Below are positions 1-5,529 of a stretch of 5,529 bases of DNA, in pieces (the first letter of the stretch is position 1; each line of letters begins with the position of its first letter). The stretch spans positions 1 through 5,529 of the forward strand of contig JALQXE010000158.1 in NCBI GenBank assembly GCA_023263235.1. The letters are read 5' to 3'. Made by a program: the position numbers and the translations under genes. Source of the DNA: Sediminibacterium sp. GTDB taxonomy: Bacteria; Bacteroidota; Bacteroidia; Chitinophagales; Chitinophagaceae. The notes below the pieces were generated by a model. That model was given only the letters and a program-made list of their open reading frames with translations. It was not told the origin of the DNA and did no database searches.

Positions 1-873
1 TTGCACCATTTCTTCTGGTGTATGCACCATATTGTCTCTCAAATAATCGAAACCAAATTCGTTATTGGTACCATAAGTAATATCTGCTCTATAAGCATTT
101 CTTCTGTCTTCTGAATTAGGCTGATGCTTGTCGATACAATCCACCGTTAATCCTAACCATTCAAACAAAGTACCATTCCACTCACTATCTCTTTTTGCAA
201 GATAATCGTTCACGGTTACCACGTGCACACCCTGTCCTGCCAATGCATTCAAATAAGCTGGTAATGTAGAAACCAATGTTTTACCTTCCCCTGTTGACAT
301 CTCAGCAATCTTACCCTGATGCAATACGATACCACCAATTAACTGTACATCATAGTGCACCATATTCCATGTAACTGGCGTGCCCGCTGCTTTCCAAGTG
401 GTTTGGAAAACAGATTGATCTCCTTTGATGGTTACATATTCTTTTTTAACAGAGAAATTGCGATCAAGTTCTGTAGCAGTTGCTACTAATTCTTCATTAT
501 CAGTAAAACGTCTTGCTGCTTCTTTCACCACAGCAAATGCTTCAGGTAAAATTTCCCATAAAATGGTTTCTAAAGACTGGTCTCTATCTTTTCCTAATGC
601 ATCGATGTTTTGATAAATACTATCTCTTCCCATCAAATCACTTAAAGGCAATGCATCTGCTTTTGCTTGCTCTGAAGCAATTTGAGCATCGATAACTGCT
701 AAATGATTTTGGATACGCTCTTTAAATTCGTTTGTCTTATTTCTTAAAGCGTCATTACTCAAAGATTTATAGGATTCAAAATGTCCATTAATCACCCCTA
801 CTAAGTGTTGAATCTTCTTAACGTCTTTCTCGCTTTTTGAACCGCCGAATAGTTTACTTATAATTTGCAACAT
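1..873 (-). CDS. secA: Preprotein translocase ATPase SecA, N-terminal part (C-terminus cut off by window edge)
   Basis: SecA is the ATP-driven motor that pushes unfolded preproteins through the SecYEG channel in the inner membrane. The minus-strand frame from ATG 873 stays open to base 1, giving 291 residues starting [11 protein letters not shown]. The nucleotide-binding site is clear: HYDVQLIGG at residues 173-181, then Walker A MSTGEGKT at 192-199 with K198. After these come [12 protein letters not shown] and, at about 267-282, the SecA hallmark [16 protein letters not shown]. In E. coli SecA the Walker A lysine is K108, so this protein has about 90 extra residues before it. Roughly 50 lie between EAARR (ending at 122) and HYDVQ, and the rest lie before LPEAFAVV. 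Enlarged N-terminal regions are known in Bacteroidota SecA. There is no Shine-Dalgarno sequence. The start was chosen because it gives the normal SecA beginning and nothing coding lies upstream. It is transcribed divergently from atpG. Identity is firm. Confidence 0.97.
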   Translation of the reverse strand, partial: MLQIISKLFGGSKSEKDVKKIQHLVGVINGHFESYKSLSNDALRNKTNEFKERIQNHLAVIDAQIASEQAKADALPLSDLMGRDSIYQNIDALGKDRDQSLETILWEILPEAFAVVKEAARRFTDNEELVATATELDRNFSVKKEYVTIKGDQSVFQTTWKAAGTPVTWNMVHYDVQLIGGIVLHQGKIAEMSTGEGKTLVSTLPAYLNALAGQGVHVVTVNDYLAKRDSEWNGTLFEWLGLTVDCIDKHQPNSEDRRNAYRADITYGTNNEFGFDYLRDNMVHTPEEMVQ

Positions 874-926
874 AAAATGCTCTAAATAATTGTGTTATAA
901 CCAAATACTCAAAGTTCATGCCAAAA

Positions 927-960
927 TACCTTTTGACCTATTTTGAGGGCCTTAAAGGTA
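927..960. repeat. Inverted repeat TACCTTT / AAAGGTA in the secA-atpG divergent spacer
   Basis: The arms TACCTTT (927-933) and AAAGGTA (954-960) are perfect 7-base reverse complements separated by 20 bases. The same heptamer occurs a third time as the core of the atpG -7 box at 1053-1059. Each arm resembles the Bacteroidota -7 element: TACCTTTTG reading rightward, and TACCTTTAA reading leftward toward secA. The pair could be part of a divergent promoter or an operator, or could be chance in AT-rich DNA. No secA promoter is otherwise clear; a second leftward candidate is GAACTTTG at 917-910, which has one mismatch. The symmetry is certain and the function is not known. Confidence 0.4.
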
Positions 961-1052
961 AGCATTTGAAGGCAGTTTGGCCATTTTCGAGGCCTATCTG
1001 TATAAAAATTAACTTGGACCCTTAAAAAAGGGGAAAATGGACGAAAAAATTA

Positions 1053-1060
1053 TACCTTTG
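1053..1060 (+). promoter_or_regulatory. Probable -7 promoter element (TACCTTTG) for atpG-scpB
   Basis: TACCTTTG is an exact match to the Bacteroidota housekeeping -7 consensus TAnnTTTG. It lies 20 bases before the atpG ATG, which would give a leader of roughly 15 bases. No TTG-type -33 element sits at the expected distance. That position is instead occupied by a small hairpin-capable sequence, CCCTT-aaaa-AAGGG (1019-1032). Assignment rests on the consensus match and position. Confidence 0.6.
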
Positions 1061-1080
1061 CTCGCTTATAAAACAGAGAT

Positions 1081-1950
1081 ATGGCTGGACAATTAAAAGA
1101 AGTAAGAAATAGGATAAAAAGTACCCAGGGTACTCAACAAATCACCAAGGCCATGAAAATGGTAAGTGCTGCTAAATTACGTCGTGCACAAGACGCTATT
1201 ACACAAATGAGACCTTATGCCAACAAGTTACAAGACATGTTGAGCAATATTGTGGGTAGCTTGGAAGGAGATATCAATTTAGCCCTTGCAGAGACTCGTC
1301 CAGTAAACAATGTTTTGTTTATTGTGATTACTTCTGATCGTGGTTTGTGCGGTGGTTATAATGCCAATGTGGTAAAATTGACTAAAGCAACTATTGCTGA
1401 AAAATATCCTTCTAAAAAAGTGACTATTTGGAATATTGGTAAAAAAGGATACGAGAGTTTAACCAAGTCTGGTTATAATACCAATGCAGATTTCAAAGAC
1501 ATTTTCTTAGACTTAAAATTTGACAATGTTAAATTGGCTGCTAAAGCTGCCATGGAAGCATTCGCGAATAAAGAATTTGATGCAATTGAAATTATTTATA
1601 GCGAATTTAAAAACGCAGCCACTCAAGCTTTCAAAGCAGAACAATTCTTACCAATCCCAACAATCAAAGCTGGCGGTAATACCAAAAAAGTAGATTTCAT
1701 TTTCGAGCCAGAAAAAACTGTTTTGGTAAATGAATTAATGCCAAAGATTCTAAACACACAATTATTCAAAGCAGTTTTAGATGCAAATGCAAGTGAGCAT
1801 GGCGCTAGAATGACCGCAATGGATAAGGCAAGTGAGAACGCGAACGAATTATTAAAATCATTGAAAATATCTTACAACCGTGCAAGACAAGCGGCTATTA
1901 CGACTGAGTTAACTGAGATCGTATCTGGTGCAGCTGCATTAAACGGATAA
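1081..1950 (+). CDS. atpG: F0F1 ATP synthase subunit gamma
   Basis: The gamma subunit is the rotating central shaft of the F1 sector. It couples proton flow through the membrane F0 ring to ATP synthesis in the alpha/beta hexamer. At 289 residues it has the usual family length. The N-terminal coiled-coil helix carries the conserved RIKSTQGTQQITKAMKMVSA (11-30). The central Rossmann-like part has SDRGLCGGYN at 85-94. The C-terminal helix (about 238-289) contains HGARMTAMDKASENA, then RARQAAITTELTEIVSGA, the region that inserts into the alpha/beta ring. The start ATG lies 20 bases after a -7 box and has no Shine-Dalgarno sequence. In many bacteria atpG follows atpH and atpA and precedes atpD. 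Here its upstream neighbour is the divergent secA and downstream is scpB, so it is separated from the other ATP synthase genes. No key motif is missing. Confidence 0.97.
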   Translation: MAGQLKEVRNRIKSTQGTQQITKAMKMVSAAKLRRAQDAITQMRPYANKLQDMLSNIVGSLEGDINLALAETRPVNNVLFIVITSDRGLCGGYNANVVKLTKATIAEKYPSKKVTIWNIGKKGYESLTKSGYNTNADFKDIFLDLKFDNVKLAAKAAMEAFANKEFDAIEIIYSEFKNAATQAFKAEQFLPIPTIKAGGNTKKVDFIFEPEKTVLVNELMPKILNTQLFKAVLDANASEHGARMTAMDKASENANELLKSLKISYNRARQAAITTELTEIVSGAAALNG

Positions 1951-1961
1951 GCAATACCCTT

Positions 1962-2690
1962 ATGGAAATCAGTCAAATTATTCCTCATATTGAAGCCTTG
2001 ATCTTCGCAAGTGATAAAGCCTTAAACGCAAATGATATCACTGAATTAATTAATAATGCTTTTGGATTTTTAGAAGAGCGTATTACATTAGATCAAGTAG
2101 AAAGTGCTTTAAATGGTATCCAGGAAAAATATGCAACTGAATTTTACCCTTTTGAATTAAAACAAAGTGGTGGCGGTTGGCAGTTTTTAACCAAGCCTAC
2201 ATTTCACACAACCATTGCTCAATTAAATGGTGATAAATTCCTAAAGCGTCTTTCTAATGCTGCTTTAGAATCTTTAGCCATAATTGCCTATAAACAACCC
2301 ATCACAAAAGGGGAAGTAGAAGCCATAAGAGGTGTAAACAGCGATTATTCAATCCAAAAATTATTGGAAAAAGAACTGATTGTAATTAGCGGTCGCAACG
2401 AATTATTACCAGGTAAACCTTTGGTTTACGCCACTTCTAAAAACTTCATGGACTATTTTGGCATTAACTCAACCGATGATTTGCCTAAAATTAAGGAAGT
2501 ATTGGCCGATCAAATTGTTGAAGCTACTGTAATTAAGCCCGAAGATTTTACGGATAATTCAGTATTGGAGCAAGTAGCTGAAGTAGAAGACCTTTCCGCG
2601 GAAGAGACCCCAAATTTACCCGAGGAAACCGGTGATGATGAGGCATCATCTAATGAAGCCGATATTGTCCCTAAAAGTCCGGCTGAATAA
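1962..2690 (+). CDS. scpB: Segregation and condensation protein B (ScpB)
   Basis: ScpB is the winged-helix (kite) partner of the kleisin ScpA in the SMC-ScpAB complex, which compacts and separates sister chromosomes. The sequence opens with the typical IEALIFASDKALNANDI (10-26). Its family signature runs from LSNAALESLAIIAYKQPITK (97-116) through VEAIRGVNSDYSIQKLLEK (119-137). GKPLVYATSKNFMDYFGI (151-168) closes the second winged helix. At 242 residues it is longer than the roughly 180-200 usual for the family. The extra length is a C-terminal tail (194-242) with 17 Asp/Glu and one Lys, probably disordered. The ATG is 11 bases after the atpG stop, so the two are likely co-transcribed. ScpA is often adjacent in other genomes but is not visible here. 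No Shine-Dalgarno sequence is seen. Confidence 0.95.
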   Translation: MEISQIIPHIEALIFASDKALNANDITELINNAFGFLEERITLDQVESALNGIQEKYATEFYPFELKQSGGGWQFLTKPTFHTTIAQLNGDKFLKRLSNAALESLAIIAYKQPITKGEVEAIRGVNSDYSIQKLLEKELIVISGRNELLPGKPLVYATSKNFMDYFGINSTDDLPKIKEVLADQIVEATVIKPEDFTDNSVLEQVAEVEDLSAEETPNLPEETGDDEASSNEADIVPKSPAE

Positions 2691-2748
2691 GAATTAGTCT
2701 TTTTTCGTTTATCCTTTTTTTCTAAAATTATCTAGTGGATATAATTTA

Positions 2749-2761
2749 AGAACCTAGTTCT
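2749..2761. repeat. Short interrupted palindrome AGAAC-cta-GTTCT upstream of lysA
   Basis: Five-base arms AGAAC (2749-2753) and GTTCT (2757-2761) flank a 3-base centre, ending 5 bases before the likely lysA -7 box. A symmetric site here could be a repressor operator, but 5-base arms can easily arise by chance. It is not followed by a T-run, so it is not a terminator. The function is not known. Confidence 0.3.
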
Positions 2762-2766
2762 AATTG

Positions 2767-2774
2767 TATCTTCG
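2767..2774 (+). promoter_or_regulatory. Possible -7 promoter element (TATCTTCG) for lysA
   Basis: TATCTTCG matches TAnnTTTG with one mismatch. It ends only 4 bases before the lysA ATG, so transcription would begin at or next to the start codon and the mRNA would be leaderless or nearly so. An alternative, poorer box is TAATTTAA at 2742-2749, which would give a leader of about 30 bases and place the palindrome over the start site. No clear -33 element accompanies either. Confidence 0.4.
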
Positions 2775-2778
2775 TACT

Positions 2779-3996
2779 ATGAATTCAAGTTTATCCTACG
2801 AACAATTAAAGTTGGCTGCAATTGAATATGGCACTCCTTTATACGTGTACCATGCAGAAAAAATTGTAAGTCAATACCAAAATTTACTAGCTAACTTTTC
2901 TAGCAAGCACACAAGTTTTTTTTATGCTTGTAAAGCACTAACCAATATCCATATTTTAGATGTTGTAAAACGTGCTGGTTGTAATGTTGATTGTAGTTCT
3001 ATAAACGAAGTAAAATTGGCATTGCATGTAGGATTTGCTCCTCAAAATGTTTTGTACACGAGCAACAGCGTTAGCTTCGAAGAAATTTGCGAAGCGGTTA
3101 GCTTGGGTATTCATGTGAATATTGATAGCTTATCGAACTTAGAAAAATTTGGTGCAAAATTTGGCGCAAGTTATCCAGTGGGTGTTCGCGTTCGTCCTAA
3201 TATTATGGCAGGTGGAAACTTGAAAATTTCAACAGGGCATGATAAAAGCAAATTTGGTATTCCAGTAACCCAATTAAATGAATTAAAAGCTATTCAAGAA
3301 AAGTTTAACATTAATATTGCCACTTTGCATATTCATACGGGCAGCGAGATAAAAGATGTTGCTGTTTTTATTCAGTCGGCAGATGTGTTCGATACCTTAT
3401 TGTCACAATTTCCTACGGTGAATGTGCTTGACTTTGGAGGCGGATTTAAAGTTCCCTACCAACCAGATGAAAAAGGAACGGACATTGCATTATTGGGAGC
3501 CGAAGTAGATAAAGCAATGGCTCGTTTATCCGAAAAATATGGGCGGGTTTTAACTGCTTGGTTTGAACCTGGTAAATATATGGTGAGTGAGTGCGGATAT
3601 TTTGTAACCCAAGTAAACGTTTTAAAACAATCGGGTGATATTCAATTTGCAGGTATCAACACTGGATTGAATCATTTAATTCGACCCATGTTTTACGACG
3701 CTTATCATCACATAGATAATATTAGTAATCCTAATGCACCAACACAACCTTATGCTGTTGTAGGAAATATTTGCGAAACCGATACTTTTGCCTGGGGACG
3801 TCCCATACCTACAATTAGTGAAGGCGATTTTTTAGTTTTTTACAATGCAGGCGCTTATGGGTACGAAATGGCGAGCAATTACAATGCCAGATATAAACCT
3901 GCACAGGTGTTGTTTGAAAATGGATTTGCAAAACTTATAAGCCGTAGAGATACTTTTGAAGATTTGTTATCGCTGCAAGTTCCATTAAACAAATAA
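2779..3996 (+). CDS. lysA: Diaminopimelate decarboxylase (PLP-dependent, fold type III)
   Basis: LysA removes CO2 from meso-2,6-diaminopimelate to give L-lysine, the last step of the DAP pathway, in the cytoplasm. From ATG 2779 the protein has 405 residues, a normal length. FFYACKALTN at 47-56 supplies the PLP Schiff-base lysine K52. HIHTGSE (184-190) corresponds to the family's HIGSQ. DFGGGF (218-223) is the glycine-rich phosphate-binding loop, and EPGKYMV begins at E263. ICETDT with C332 and E333 is the equivalent of CESxD, and GAYGYEMASNYN with Y360 lies near the C-terminus. An in-frame TTG at 2764 would add five residues but overlaps the probable -7 box, so ATG 2779 is preferred. The motifs differ from the classical LysA wording, so a related decarboxylase of the same fold is possible but less likely. 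The next gene starts 2 bases after the stop. Confidence 0.9.
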   Translation: MNSSLSYEQLKLAAIEYGTPLYVYHAEKIVSQYQNLLANFSSKHTSFFYACKALTNIHILDVVKRAGCNVDCSSINEVKLALHVGFAPQNVLYTSNSVSFEEICEAVSLGIHVNIDSLSNLEKFGAKFGASYPVGVRVRPNIMAGGNLKISTGHDKSKFGIPVTQLNELKAIQEKFNINIATLHIHTGSEIKDVAVFIQSADVFDTLLSQFPTVNVLDFGGGFKVPYQPDEKGTDIALLGAEVDKAMARLSEKYGRVLTAWFEPGKYMVSECGYFVTQVNVLKQSGDIQFAGINTGLNHLIRPMFYDAYHHIDNISNPNAPTQPYAVVGNICETDTFAWGRPIPTISEGDFLVFYNAGAYGYEMASNYNARYKPAQVLFENGFAKLISRRDTFEDLLSLQVPLNK

Positions 3997-3998
3997 TT

Positions 3999-4769
3999 AT
4001 GATTGAAATTAAACATATCAGCAAACAATTTGATGACAGGGTAATTCTTAATGATATCTCTGCGCAATTTAAGCCAGGTATGTGTAATTTAATTATTGGT
4101 GCAAGTGGAAGTGGTAAAACAGTTCTCACGAAATGCATTGTTGATCTTATACAAGCAGACAATGGCAATATATTTTTTGATGGGATTGATTTAGGGGCCA
4201 TGTCAAAAGAAGAAAGAAAAGAATTACGCAATAATATTGGCATGCTATTTCAGGGGAACGCATTATTTGACTCATTAACGGTAGCAGAGAATGTAAAATT
4301 CCCTTTGGACATGTTTACCAAATTATCTGAGACAGAAAAGATAGAAAAAGTAAATAAAATTTTGGCGCGCGTAAACTTATCAGGCGCCAATGATAAATTT
4401 CCTGCTGAAATTAGTGGAGGTATGAAAAAAAGAGTGGGCTTAGCGCGCGCCATTGTCCTCAATCCAAAATATTTATTTTGCGATGAACCCAATTCTGGTT
4501 TAGATCCTCAAACATCCATGGTTATTGATAAACTAATTCATGAACTTACAATTGAAAATAATATTACTACCATTGTGGTAACGCACGATATGAATAGCGT
4601 AATGGAAATTGGTGACTACATTTTATACTTACACCAAGGGAAAAAAGAATGGGAGGGATCAAACAGCGATATTATTTATTGTAAAAACGAATTGCTTAAC
4701 AAATTCATATTTGCATCCGATTTCTTACAAGATGCAAAAGAAAAAAGAATGTTAGATGATAAAAAATAA
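3999..4769 (+). CDS. mlaF: MlaF-type ABC transporter ATP-binding protein (probable lipid transport)
   Basis: This is a cytoplasmic ATPase of an ABC system, most like MlaF. MlaF works with permease MlaE and MCE protein MlaD in phospholipid traffic between inner and outer membranes. All nucleotide-binding motifs are intact in 256 residues: Walker A GASGSGKT (34-41, K40), Q-loop Q85 in LFQGNALFDSLTV, signature ISGGMKKR (138-145), Walker B YLFCDEP (158-164, catalytic E163), D-loop SGLDP (166-170) and H-loop H196. GGMKKR and CDEPNSGLDP are the wording I recall from Bacteroidota MlaF proteins. There are no membrane segments, so a separate permease is needed. None is present within this window. The ATG lies 2 bases after the lysA stop, suggesting co-transcription and possible translational coupling. 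The general ABC ATPase call is certain; the Mla assignment is by motif resemblance. Confidence 0.82.
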   Translation: MIEIKHISKQFDDRVILNDISAQFKPGMCNLIIGASGSGKTVLTKCIVDLIQADNGNIFFDGIDLGAMSKEERKELRNNIGMLFQGNALFDSLTVAENVKFPLDMFTKLSETEKIEKVNKILARVNLSGANDKFPAEISGGMKKRVGLARAIVLNPKYLFCDEPNSGLDPQTSMVIDKLIHELTIENNITTIVVTHDMNSVMEIGDYILYLHQGKKEWEGSNSDIIYCKNELLNKFIFASDFLQDAKEKRMLDDKK

Positions 4770-4782
4770 AAAACATACCAAT

Positions 4783-5361
4783 ATGAAAATTAAATTATTA
4801 GGATTACTTCCTTTATTGTGCATGGCAATGAGCTGTTCATTAACTGCACAAGTAAAGCCTGATGCACAAGGACAAGCTCCTGCACAAACACAAACCACAA
4901 CAACATCAAGTATGCCAAATGTGGATCCGGGTGCACCTTATGTATTAAACCCTCATATACCAGACTTTAGTATCACATCGGCAGTAGATGGTAAGGAAAT
5001 TACCAATAAAAATCTTCCAACAAATTTCAAATACACTTGTATTATCATATTTAGCCCAGACTGCTCTCATTGTGAACACGAAGCCGATGAATTGAATAAG
5101 AATGCTGATAAATTCAAGGATGTATTATTTATTTGGGACAGCTACCGTGAAATGGATGCCATCAAAAAATTTGCTGGTAAGTACAATTTAATTGGGAAGT
5201 CAAATGTAGTAATTGGTCGAGACCCTGCTTTTACCATTCCTGCCTTTTACAGACCCAAAATGACCCCTTTTGTAGCACTATACGAGAACGGAAATTTTAT
5301 TAAAGTATGGGAACAGGGTGTTGAAGTGGCTGAATTGATGAAAATAATCGGTGCTAAATAG
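4783..5361 (+). CDS. Exported thioredoxin-fold protein with CSHC motif (TlpA/redoxin-like)
   Basis: This is probably a periplasmic, membrane-anchored thiol-disulfide protein; its substrate is not known. From ATG 4783 it has 192 residues. MKIKLLGLLPLLCMAMSCSL is a signal peptide. C18 could be a lipoprotein cysteine (AMSC is a loose lipobox), or signal peptidase I could cut after LTA. Residues 24-50 form a Gln/Ala/Thr-rich linker. The thioredoxin-fold domain spans about 60-192. TCIIIFSPDCSHC has the CxxC pair C94 and C97 at the end of a beta strand, and M160-T161-P162 is the expected cis-proline loop. FVALYENGNFIKVWEQG forms the final strands. C86 lies in the strand before the active site. An in-frame ATG at 4756 would add nine residues and overlap the mlaF stop. 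The later start gives a more typical signal peptide, though either is possible. It is probably the last gene of the lysA-mlaF group. Confidence 0.82.
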   Translation: MKIKLLGLLPLLCMAMSCSLTAQVKPDAQGQAPAQTQTTTTSSMPNVDPGAPYVLNPHIPDFSITSAVDGKEITNKNLPTNFKYTCIIIFSPDCSHCEHEADELNKNADKFKDVLFIWDSYREMDAIKKFAGKYNLIGKSNVVIGRDPAFTIPAFYRPKMTPFVALYENGNFIKVWEQGVEVAELMKIIGAK

Positions 5362-5362
5362 T

Positions 5363-5370
5363 TAACTTTG
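5363..5370 (+). promoter_or_regulatory. Probable -7 promoter element (TAACTTTG) for mdh
   Basis: TAACTTTG is an exact match to TAnnTTTG and begins 1 base after the stop codon of the thioredoxin-like gene. It would give mdh a leader of roughly 35 bases and make it a separate transcription unit. The nearest TTG upstream (5335-5337) is 25 bases away, somewhat far for a -33 element. No intrinsic terminator separates the two genes, so read-through is also likely. Confidence 0.55.
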
Positions 5371-5397
5371 CCCCATAAAAAACAAACCCTTACCTAA

Positions 5398-5529
<132 letters not shown>

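Noticed and set aside
425..695. Two short plus-strand open frames (425-613 and 513-695)
   Set aside because: They lie antisense inside secA, overlap each other and show no recognisable protein features; the minus-strand frame is a clear SecA.
1019..1032. CCCTT-aaaa-AAGGG hairpin upstream of the atpG -7 box as a terminator or attenuator
   Set aside because: The stem has 5 base pairs and no following T-run, and it lies upstream of the predicted transcription start.
2657..2721. Intrinsic terminator after scpB: AGCCG/CGGCT stem with T-runs at 2700-2705 and 2715-2721
   Set aside because: The stem is only 5 bases with an 18-base loop inside the coding end, and the first T-run is 15 bases away; this is not a convincing terminator.
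2764..2778. Alternative TTG start for lysA, five codons upstream
   Set aside because: It overlaps the probable -7 element, and ATG 2779 gives a normal LysA N-terminus.
3879..4492. Minus-strand open frames at 3879-4067, 3935-4243 and 4250-4492
   Set aside because: All are antisense to the end of lysA or to mlaF, whose motifs are unambiguous; their translations look like reverse-strand shadows.

Overview
The window reads as ordinary chromosomal housekeeping DNA from a member of the Bacteroidota, possibly the Chitinophagales/Chitinophagaceae. The DNA is AT-rich and no gene start has a convincing Shine-Dalgarno sequence. Several starts are preceded instead by the Bacteroidota -7 promoter element TAnnTTTG. 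The proteins carry lineage-typical forms: a SecA with an enlarged N-terminal region, an MlaF-type ATPase with the Bacteroidota wording of its motifs, and an LDH-like malate dehydrogenase. The phylum is inferred from these signs, and the family-level guess is weak.

Layout. The left end (1-873, minus strand) holds the first 291 codons of secA, the preprotein translocase motor; its C-terminal part lies outside the window. A 207-base divergent spacer (874-1080) follows, with a -7 box for the next gene and a small inverted repeat. On the plus strand, atpG (ATP synthase gamma subunit) and scpB (chromosome segregation and condensation protein B) are 11 bases apart and probably co-transcribed. An 88-base AT-rich spacer holds a short palindrome and a likely -7 box. 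Next comes a tight group of three genes: lysA (diaminopimelate decarboxylase), an MlaF-type ABC ATPase starting 2 bases after the lysA stop, and an exported thioredoxin-fold protein. A -7 box directly after that gene's stop codon precedes the start of mdh (malate dehydrogenase), which is cut off after 40 codons by the right edge.

How the genes work together. They do not form one pathway. They cover protein export, ATP synthesis, chromosome condensation, the last step of lysine synthesis (whose substrate also feeds peptidoglycan), probable lipid transport across the envelope, periplasmic thiol chemistry, and the TCA cycle. The lysA-mlaF-thioredoxin group has a loose envelope theme, but this is inference. 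I see no mobile element, CRISPR array, tRNA or rRNA gene, toxin-antitoxin pair or defence system, and no convincing new biological system. What merits a second look is gene context (atpG and mlaF away from their usual partners), divergent residues in LysA, and small symmetric sites in the promoter regions.
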